Below, piece by piece: positions 1 through 4,776 of a stretch of DNA of 5,630 bases. Both the position numbers and the translations under genes were made by a program. Each line of letters opens with the position of its first letter. Position 1 is the first letter of the stretch. Origin of the DNA: an uncultured Rhodospirillaceae bacterium (GTDB lineage Bacteria > Pseudomonadota > Alphaproteobacteria > Rhodospirillales > Casp-alpha2); the NCBI GenBank assembly GCA_913048145.1, contig CAJWVP010000204.1:1-5630 (forward strand), in the 5' to 3' direction. Under the pieces are notes generated by a model that was not told where the DNA came from, did no database searches, and worked only from the letters and a program-made list of their open reading frames with translations.

Positions 1-290
1 GCTGGGACCTCATCCATTAGCAGCCGTGCCACCGCATAGGCGCCGCCAAGTGGCTTGAAGCTTTTCAGATGAAACCGGTGGGCTTCATCCTTATAATAAA
101 TCGCTCTGACGCCGGCCTCGCGGGCCAGGCCTGACAGTTCGACCAGCGGCGTCGGCGCGTAACCCGGCCAGCTGGATATTTCCGCTCGGGCCTCGGCGAG
201 GCCGTTGGCATTGAGGATCGCGGCCTGGTCGTCACCATAGAGCGCACGGGGTGTGGCGCTCGGATTGATCAGTAGAGAGAAGTCCGGCAT
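1..290 (-). CDS. Diaminopropionate ammonia-lyase-like PLP enzyme, N-terminal part (runs off left edge)
   Basis: The first 96 residues of a fold-type II PLP enzyme are visible, and the gene continues beyond the left edge of the window. The segment SWPGYAPTPLVEL (about residues 40-52), followed by YYKDEAHRFHLKSFKPLGG (65-83), matches the N-terminal signature of diaminopropionate ammonia-lyases. In that family the lysine of the (S/A)FK-x-LGG motif, here K79, forms the Schiff base with PLP. The known reaction converts 2,3-diaminopropionate to pyruvate and two ammonia. Related serine/threonine dehydratases and threonine synthases share the fold, so the exact substrate is inferred. ATG at 290-288 is chosen because GGAG lies 6 nt upstream and the protein then starts where family members do. 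The SD sits inside a small inverted repeat. The catalytic residues from later in the protein lie outside the window. Confidence 0.8.
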   Translation of the reverse strand, partial: MPDFSLLINPSATPRALYGDDQAAILNANGLAEARAEISSWPGYAPTPLVELSGLAREAGVRAIYYKDEAHRFHLKSFKPLGGAYAVARLLMDEVP

Positions 291-305
291 CGATAGCTCC
301 TATCG
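291..305 (-). promoter_or_regulatory. SD-containing inverted repeat next to the lyase start codon
   Basis: On the minus strand the leader reads CGATAG-GAG-CTATCG and is followed directly by the ATG. This is a perfect 6-bp inverted repeat with a 3-nt loop. The SD core GGAG is split between the stem and the loop. If the hairpin forms in the mRNA it would mask the ribosome binding site. The repeat is directly visible; any regulatory role is inference, and a 3-nt loop is tight. Confidence 0.4.
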
Positions 306-416
306 TTGTCCTCGGGGTATACCTCCGATACAGGGTGACGCGAATAGCAAGCGGTCGTAGTTATAGCAACGGGCAGTTCGTATATCTAACATGGGCGAGC
401 AGCTTAAAGCCGTAAG

Positions 417-533
417 ATTCCGGTTAAGATCAGTGGCGCTGAAAAACATGTCACCAGTACTTCGAACATGATTAAATTCCCCGTGTTAAAATCTGTGACG
501 GATGCGTTGTTATGACCAGTGACACCTAACATG
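417..533. repeat. Diverged tandem duplication, two units of about 55 bp
   Basis: Unit 1 (417-470) and unit 2 (476-533) share the same blocks in the same order. These are ATTCC, then GTTAAGATCAGTGGCG (423-438) against GTTAAAATCTGTGACG (485-500; 13 of 16 identical), then ACCAGT (453-458 and 515-520), then AACATG (465-470 and 528-533). The second and third blocks are both offset by exactly 62 bp, and the last by 63. The sequence between blocks is not conserved. This suggests an old duplication or two binding sites about six helical turns apart. Confidence 0.5.
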
Positions 534-553
534 GTCAGACAAACTTCGACCTA

Positions 554-581
554 TTGGCCGAAATGTATCCTTGATTCTAAT
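554..581 (+). promoter_or_regulatory. Candidate sigma-70-type promoter for phhB
   Basis: A -35-like TTGGCC (554-559; 4 of 6 consensus) and a -10-like TCTAAT (576-581; 5 of 6) are separated by 16 bp. They lie in the AT-rich part of the spacer, about 50 bp upstream of the phhB ATG. The predicted transcript start near 588 leaves a leader of about 44 nt containing the strong SD. The assignment rests on consensus matching by eye only. Confidence 0.35.
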
Positions 582-631
582 TAAAACCGATCTCAAGTCT
601 TTAGGTGTATCTGAAATGGAGGAGAACCACT

Positions 632-919
632 ATGGCGGAGAAATTAGTGGGAGCGGCCCGCGCCGAGGCGTTGGCGACGCTTGACGGATGGAACGAAGTG
701 GATGGTCGCGATGCCATTCAAAAGACATTCCAATTCACCAACTTTAATGAGGCCTTCGGTTTTATGGCGCGGGTCGCCCTGATGGCGGAGAAGCTGGATC
801 ACCATCCGGAGTGGTTCAATGTCTATAACCGTGTCGAGGTGACGCTCGCGACCCATGACGCGGGGGGCGTGACCGAAATAGATACGAAGCTTGGGGCGTT
901 CATGGATAGTAACGCCTAG
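632..919 (+). CDS. phhB: Pterin-4a-carbinolamine dehydratase
   Basis: The 95-residue product has the usual length and sequence of the PCD/DCoH family. It carries the signature DHHPEWFNVYNRVEV (residues 56-70) followed by LATHDAGGVTEID (72-84). In the family, the histidines equivalent to H57, H58 and H75 form the active site. The enzyme dehydrates 4a-hydroxytetrahydropterin, regenerating the pterin cofactor after aromatic amino acid hydroxylation; it is cytosolic. ATG at 632 is preferred because GGAGGAG (618-624) lies 7-9 nt upstream. An in-frame GTG at 605 has no SD and would add nine atypical residues. No phenylalanine hydroxylase gene is seen in the window, so its partner lies elsewhere or the protein serves another pterin enzyme. 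The stop codon overlaps that of the convergent MaoC gene. Confidence 0.93.
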   Translation: MAEKLVGAARAEALATLDGWNEVDGRDAIQKTFQFTNFNEAFGFMARVALMAEKLDHHPEWFNVYNRVEVTLATHDAGGVTEIDTKLGAFMDSNA

Positions 920-1377
920 GCGGGTGCCCCCGGAAACACGTCTGCAAATTCTGCCATGGCTTCCCCCGTGGCAACACTGACGCCTTTCTGGTTGGTCACG
1001 TTGATGTCGAAAACGATCCAGCGGCTGCCGTTTGTCTCCAGTTTCCGTTTTACCGTCGCAACCGGGGTGATCGTATCGCCCAGGTAGACGGGCGTTAGCC
1101 AGCGGGTTTCCAGCCGGCGATGATAGCCGCCACGGGGGACCAACCAGTCGGTCAGGGTGCGGGTAATCATGGCGAAGTTTTGCATGCCGTGCATGATCAC
1201 ACCATGGAACGTGGTCTTGCCAAACTGCTCCTTCATGTAATCATCGTCGAAGTGGAGCGGATTAAAGTCCAACGATCCTAAGGCGAAGTCGGCGATGGTT
1301 TCCCGGGTTACGGTGAAGGGGCGGCCGAGGACTTCCTCGCCACCGGTTATCTTGTCGAATTCCGCGTGAGTACTCAT
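916..1377 (-). CDS. MaoC-family hydratase/dehydratase, catalytic hot-dog subunit
   Basis: This 153-residue single hot-dog-fold protein is of the MaoC/R-specific enoyl-CoA hydratase type. The hydratase motif is intact: SLDFNPLHFDDDYMKEQF (residues 35-52) provides the D-x4-H pair, D37 and H42. It is followed by FHGVIMHGMQ (57-66), the conserved segment after the hydratase helix. Such enzymes add water across, or remove it from, a 2-enoyl-CoA or acyl-ACP bond in the cytosol. The gene starts 10 bp after the upstream hot-dog gene ends. Its SD-like GAGG overlaps that gene's stop codon (TGAGG), 8 nt before the ATG at 1377-1375, which points to co-translation. The natural acyl substrate cannot be read from the sequence. 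Phylogenetically similar proteins are often paired with a degenerate N-domain partner, as here. Confidence 0.85.
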   Translation of the reverse strand: MSTHAEFDKITGGEEVLGRPFTVTRETIADFALGSLDFNPLHFDDDYMKEQFGKTTFHGVIMHGMQNFAMITRTLTDWLVPRGGYHRRLETRWLTPVYLGDTITPVATVKRKLETNGSRWIVFDINVTNQKGVSVATGEAMAEFADVFPGAPA

Positions 1378-1387
1378 CGTTTTTGCC

Positions 1388-1873
1388 TCAAACCGGTCGA
1401 ATGGTCTGGCCGCGACCGGTGCAGATTACCTGGCCGTGCTGGTTGGTGAACACGTTTTCGTGGACGGCGAAAAGGCGCTCCTTTTTAATGAACTTGTCTA
1501 GTGCCGAGCCGCGCATGGTGATGGTGTCGCCCGGGCGAGCGGGAATATTATAATACCAGTTCTGACCACAATTTATAGTGCCGGGGGACCGCATCCAGTC
1601 TGAGACGTCTGTACATGCGAACATGAGGACGATATGAATATTTGGCGGCGCGACGATGCCGCCATAAGGCGTCGACTTGGCGTATTCCTCATCATAGTAG
1701 AGGGGGTTATCGTCGCCGATCAGCTTGGCGAACTGGGAAATCACTTCTTTGGTTAGGGTGATTGGCTTGGTATTCCTGAGATCGCCTGGGATAATCTGGT
1801 CCCAGGACATGCGGTTGTCGACGTCTTTCCAGAAGTCGTTCTCGTACTCTTCCAGTTTCAAAACGCTCATCAT
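1388..1873 (-). CDS. MaoC N-terminal-domain-like hot-dog protein, probable non-catalytic partner
   Basis: The 161-residue protein resembles the MaoC_dehydrat_N / FAS1-type dehydratase domain, the family of HadA- and HadC-like subunits. The region matching the hydratase motif reads LIGDDNPLYYDEEYAKSTPYGGIV (split here as residues 51-60 and 61-74). D54 aligns with the catalytic Asp, but Y59 stands where the partner has catalytic H42. By analogy with the mycobacterial HadAB/HadBC enzymes, this subunit would shape the acyl tunnel while the downstream protein supplies the active site. Two consecutive ATGs (1873 and 1870) both suit the GGAG at 1882-1879, with spacers of 5 and 8 nt; the first is chosen here. 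A longer start at 1918 lacks an SD and adds residues that do not look like the family. It is the first gene of a two-gene operon. Confidence 0.8.
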   Translation of the reverse strand: MMSVLKLEEYENDFWKDVDNRMSWDQIIPGDLRNTKPITLTKEVISQFAKLIGDDNPLYYDEEYAKSTPYGGIVAPPNIHIVLMFACTDVSDWMRSPGTINCGQNWYYNIPARPGDTITMRGSALDKFIKKERLFAVHENVFTNQHGQVICTGRGQTIRPV

Positions 1874-1899
1874 TGCGTCTCCTGTCCATTCGATACGAC

Positions 1900-1928
1900 A
1901 TTCTCGCAATGGCGCCATTTTGGATCAA
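1900..1928 (-). promoter_or_regulatory. Candidate promoter for the MaoC operon
   Basis: On the minus strand TTGATC (1928-1923; 4 of 6 consensus) and GAGAAT (1905-1900; 4 of 6) are separated by exactly 17 bp. They lie about 27 bp upstream of the first operon ATG, which gives a leader of roughly 20 nt that includes the SD. The spacing is good but the hexamers are moderate, so this is tentative. Confidence 0.3.
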
Positions 1929-2152
1929 ACCGGCGGTGTTTCATTGCTGGGTAGAAGGCGATGCCAGATATCGGACTGTTTTTTACGACATTGGCGAAGA
2001 TGAGACATGTGATGGAAATATCGACGCCACCTAAGGCGGCGGCGCTCTCGAAACCGCTAAATGCGCCACCTTACGGAATTCGGCAGTGTTCGTGCTTGAT
2101 TATTAGCGTAACTAGGTACCGTGGCTCTGAGAGGCTTTCCAGGTCGTCGAAA

Positions 2153-2164
2153 TGACCTAGGTCA
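2153..2164. promoter_or_regulatory. Perfect 12-bp palindrome TGACCTAGGTCA with flanking half-sites
   Basis: TGACCTAGGTCA is its own reverse complement. Two further AGGTCG half-sites flank it, at 2141-2146 and 2175-2180. A compact dyad with extra half-sites in non-coding DNA is what a dimeric transcription factor site looks like. Neither the regulator nor the regulated gene can be named. The nearest genes are the MaoC operon, about 280 bp to the left, and the 3' end of the GST gene, about 260 bp to the right. Confidence 0.4.
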
Positions 2165-2425
2165 CCTTCCCCTGAGGTCGGTATTCAGGCTGTTGGGGTT
2201 TTGGTTCGTCTGAGTTTCAAGTGGTCGCGTGCCCGAATTTCTGTAAGCAGAGTTTTACTCACAACTGTGACGAAAATATCCTTTTATTTCTCGACTTGTG
2301 TGTTGAGGCGCACATTGGTGCCAAGAGCGTTCTCAATAAGAAATAATTACCCGAGCAGGCCGGCAAAGACTGCTGGCTCCACCGTCAGAGGTATGATGCG
2401 GTCTTGCCGAATAGCATGGAGAGGC

Positions 2426-3037
2426 TTATTCCGCCAAATGAGGTAGCAATTCCTTTAATGACGGCCGCTCCGCCATACGATTGGCCCAGGCCGTGAGGGT
2501 CGGGTGCGTGCCGCGGAATTCGAATTCGTCCAAGTGATTTTCGATATTCAGGGTTACGGCTAGTGTCATTTGCGCCATATTGAAGTCGCCGTTCATCAAT
2601 GGATTTCTGACGTTTTCCTCCCAGGTTTCGGTCATGCGCTTCGCTCGCGCTATTTCATGTGCGATGATCGTCGGCGATCTCTCATTGGGTGCCCGAACAA
2701 GTTCTCGGGACCAGACGGAAATACCGTCTAGCATGCTGCGCGCTAGGCTCTCCAGACGGCGCGATTTCCAGCCATTCGGTCCAACAGGATGATCGAACCG
2801 GGGATGACCATCCAAGTGATCAAGATAGGCGCAGATTACTTGCGATTCTTCGAACCCCGTGCCGTCGTCCAAAATGAGATACGGTACCCGACCCGACGGG
2901 TTGACCTGGTAATAGGGACTATCGATGGCTCGAGTTTTAGCGGCTAATACCGAAATTCGATCCTGGAGACCCTTCTCCAGGATCATGATTCGAGCCATTA
3001 ACCCGAAGGGGCTAGTGTGCGTGGTGTGCAGTTCCAT
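2426..3037 (-). CDS. Glutathione S-transferase family protein
   Basis: The 203-residue product has both GST domains. The N-terminal thioredoxin-like domain contains TSPFG (residues 8-12), where S9 is the candidate glutathione-activating residue. It also has NPSGRVPYLI (46-55) with the expected cis-proline P52, and FEESQVI (63-69), the Glu-Ser pair that binds the glutathione gamma-glutamyl group. The all-helical C-terminal domain ends with HPTLTAWANRMAERPS, a very typical GST ending. It would conjugate glutathione to an electrophile, or act in isomerisation or ether cleavage; the substrate is unknown. ATG at 3037-3035 aligns with the usual MxLxxxxxSP start. A TTG at 3043, with GAGA 10 nt upstream, is an alternative adding two residues. 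Neither start has a strong SD. The gene is transcribed divergently from the flavoprotein operon, 116 bp away. Confidence 0.88.
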   Translation of the reverse strand: MELHTTHTSPFGLMARIMILEKGLQDRISVLAAKTRAIDSPYYQVNPSGRVPYLILDDGTGFEESQVICAYLDHLDGHPRFDHPVGPNGWKSRRLESLARSMLDGISVWSRELVRAPNERSPTIIAHEIARAKRMTETWEENVRNPLMNGDFNMAQMTLAVTLNIENHLDEFEFRGTHPTLTAWANRMAERPSLKELLPHLAE

Positions 3038-3080
3038 GTCCAAAACTGTAAGGTCTCACCCAGAGGGCCTCAACTGCAAC

Positions 3081-3127
3081 GCGTTTCATGGGAGAAAACG
3101 CATCCCCGATGTCAGGCTTTGTCGGGG
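3081..3127. repeat. Two adjacent inverted repeats in the divergent GST/flavoprotein spacer
   Basis: GCGTTT (3081-3086) pairs with AAACGC (3096-3101) around a 9-nt loop. Immediately after it, CCCCGA (3104-3109) pairs with TCGGGG (3122-3127) around a 12-nt interval. Neither is followed by a T tract, so they are not standard terminators. They sit centrally between two divergent genes and could be operators or leader RNA hairpins. Confidence 0.35.
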
Positions 3128-3153
3128 TCAGTCGGTTACGCTAGGTTCTTAGG

Positions 3154-4776
3154 ATGAGCGGAAAATATCAATGTGACGTTGCCATCGTTGGTTCCGGCGC
3201 GGCGGGATTGAGTGCCGCGCTCCGGGCGGCCCATTTGGGAGCGAAGGTCTTGGTCATTGAGAAGGCGCCCCTCATTGGTGGAACCACAGCCATGTCTGGG
3301 GGCTGCATCTGGGTTCCGAACCATCACCATCAAGCCCGTATAGGTGTTCAAGACTCGGTGGATGACACCATGAATTATATTCGTGCCGTGTCGCCGGCCG
3401 GTTGGCATAACGCCGAGGAACCCCTGTGGCAGGCCTTCGTAGACGAAGCACCGAAAATGCTGCGGTTTGTTGAGGATCAGACCCCCATCACCTTCAACCC
3501 AAACCGGGACCCGGACCCCTATGCGGAGGTTGACGGTGGCAAAGCCTTTGGACGCAATGTTTCTGCTGGGCCTTTACGCGCCGCACAGGCGGGGCCCTGG
3601 AAAGACAAGATCCGTCGGCCTGCCGTAAACGTGGAACTGAGCTACGAAGAGGTTGTGGATACATTTTTTTATGCCCAGCCAAAGCGTTGGGCGCTCAGGT
3701 TCGCGCCGCGCCTATTTTGGCGGCGGTTGTGGGACAAACGGACGCGGGGCAATGCGCTGACCATCGGATTGCTGCGAGGCTGCCTGGATGCCGGTGTCAC
3801 CATATGGACGGAGACGGTGGCACAGGAACTGAGAGTTCATGAGGACGCGGTGACTGGCATCGACGTGGAAAGGGCTGGTAACGCCATAGCCGTTGTTGCG
3901 AAGGCGGTCATCCTGGCATCTGGCGGGTTTGAATGGAATCCAGAGATGATGGCGAAATTCTTTCCAGGCCCCGTCGAATGGACCGCCAGTCCCGACACCA
4001 ATACCGGTGACGGTCAGCGCATGGCCGAGGCCGCAGGTGCGCAATTGGACCACATGGACCAGGCTCTGGTTATGGGGACGACGCCTGTAGGATACGAAGG
4101 GCGGAGCCATCATGGCCTGCCCGCGGCTGACTATTTCCTGCCGCATTCCATGATCGTCAATAAGCACGGCAACCGCTTTATAAATGAAAAGCGGATGAAT
4201 GTGGGCCTGGCATTTGACGAGCGCGATCCGCAAACGGGTGAGCCTTTGCATCTGCCGGCATGGCGCATCTATGATAGCCAGTTTGCGGCCAAGTATCCGC
4301 ACGCGCTTCCAAAGAAAAACGTCGAAGGCAATTTCTTCCGTGCTGGCACTCTGGCCGAGTTGGCAGCCCAGATCGATGTTGACCCGACCGGTCTTATGGA
4401 GACGGCCGGGCGCTTCAGTGAATTCGCCCGCGTTGGCGTGGATGAGGATTTCGGCCGCGGCGCCACTATCTGGGACCGGAACCGCGGGGGCGATCCGGAC
4501 CATAAGCCGAACCCAACCCTTGGAACCATCGAGAAGGCGCCTTTCTTCGCCATGCCCTTCAAGGCGAGTTTCCTGGCCACCAAAGGCGGAGCTAGGACGG
4601 ATGCCAAGGCCCGTGTTCTAAAACCCGACGGCTCGGTCCTGTCCGGCCTGTACGCGGCGGGTAATGTGATGGCGAACAGCTTCGGGTCGAAGGGTGTTGG
4701 TGCAGGCACGACTCTGGGACCATGTCTAACCTGGGGTTACATTGCGGGCGAGGATGCGGCACAATGCCTAACATGA
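3154..4776 (+). CDS. FAD-dependent oxidoreductase, KstD/fumarate reductase flavoprotein superfamily
   Basis: The 540-residue flavoprotein begins with a Rossmann dinucleotide-binding motif, VAIVGSGAAGLSAA (residues 9-22), with acidic E36 to bind the ribose. Next comes IGGTTAMSGGCIWVPN (41-56), diagnostic of the FAD_binding_2 superfamily. The central substrate domain includes FLPHSMIVNKHGNRFINE (about 328-345). The C-terminus GNVMANSFGSKGVGAGTTLG (503-522) returns to the FAD site. Members desaturate, or reduce, a C-C bond next to a carbonyl or carboxylate. Compared with 3-ketosteroid delta-1-dehydrogenase, the positions expected to hold catalytic tyrosines appear to be N349 and G514, so a classic steroid dehydrogenase is unlikely. 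No signal peptide or heme motif is seen, so it is probably cytosolic. An in-frame TAG at 3142 fixes the start at ATG 3154; the SD is weak (AGG at 3143-3145). Its stop overlaps the next gene. Confidence 0.9.
   Translation: MSGKYQCDVAIVGSGAAGLSAALRAAHLGAKVLVIEKAPLIGGTTAMSGGCIWVPNHHHQARIGVQDSVDDTMNYIRAVSPAGWHNAEEPLWQAFVDEAPKMLRFVEDQTPITFNPNRDPDPYAEVDGGKAFGRNVSAGPLRAAQAGPWKDKIRRPAVNVELSYEEVVDTFFYAQPKRWALRFAPRLFWRRLWDKRTRGNALTIGLLRGCLDAGVTIWTETVAQELRVHEDAVTGIDVERAGNAIAVVAKAVILASGGFEWNPEMMAKFFPGPVEWTASPDTNTGDGQRMAEAAGAQLDHMDQALVMGTTPVGYEGRSHHGLPAADYFLPHSMIVNKHGNRFINEKRMNVGLAFDERDPQTGEPLHLPAWRIYDSQFAAKYPHALPKKNVEGNFFRAGTLAELAAQIDVDPTGLMETAGRFSEFARVGVDEDFGRGATIWDRNRGGDPDHKPNPTLGTIEKAPFFAMPFKASFLATKGGARTDAKARVLKPDGSVLSGLYAAGNVMANSFGSKGVGAGTTLGPCLTWGYIAGEDAAQCLT

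Larger units (their letters stand above)
291..631. other. Intergenic spacer between divergent lyase and phhB genes
   Basis: These 341 bp have no supportable gene on either strand and are clearly more AT-rich than the flanking genes. The spacer contains the lyase leader, a short GGTATACC palindrome (316-323), a diverged tandem duplication (417-533), four copies of AACATG (388, 445, 465, 528), an inverted repeat TGACCA-N13-TGGTCA (513-537) and a candidate promoter for phhB. The arrangement is that of a divergent regulatory region. Confidence 0.7.
1874..2425. other. Region with no supported gene between MaoC operon and GST gene
   Basis: This roughly 550-bp stretch contains several short open frames, none with a convincing SD, family resemblance or start. 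The proximal part holds the MaoC operon leader and candidate promoter. On the minus strand a 66-codon stop-free frame (2070 to 1873) ends in an ATGA-type overlap with the MaoC start. A perfect palindrome at 2153-2164 suggests an operator. I found no convincing intrinsic terminator for the GST gene; AGCAG/CTGCT near 2354-2374 pairs only 5 bp and lacks a following T tract. Confidence 0.55.

Noticed and set aside
316..323. GGTATACC palindrome as an operator
   Set aside because: An 8-bp palindrome alone is common by chance; flanking symmetry is poor, so it is mentioned only as part of the spacer.
358..384. Minus-strand promoter for the lyase with a TATAAC -10
   Set aside because: No acceptable -35 hexamer lies at 16-18 bp; the best (TTAGAT) matches only 2 of 6 positions.
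360..394. A third copy of the tandem unit ending in CTAACATGG
   Set aside because: Only scattered matches, and the spacing between blocks does not agree with the other two units.
1961..2155. Plus-strand open frame of 64 codons in the gene-poor region
   Set aside because: It has no SD at its ATG, has no recognisable family features and overlaps the leader region of the minus-strand operon.
2354..2374. Possible intrinsic terminator downstream of the GST gene
   Set aside because: The stem is only 5 bp with an 11-nt loop and no T tract follows on the minus strand.
2201..2446. Plus-strand open frame of 81 codons overlapping the GST 3' end
   Set aside because: Arg/Ser-rich translation with no domain pattern and no SD; typical of a chance frame.
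3712..4503. Long minus-strand open frame of 263 codons inside the flavoprotein gene
   Set aside because: It lies wholly antisense to a gene with clear FAD motifs, and its translation shows no family signature; it is a codon-bias shadow.
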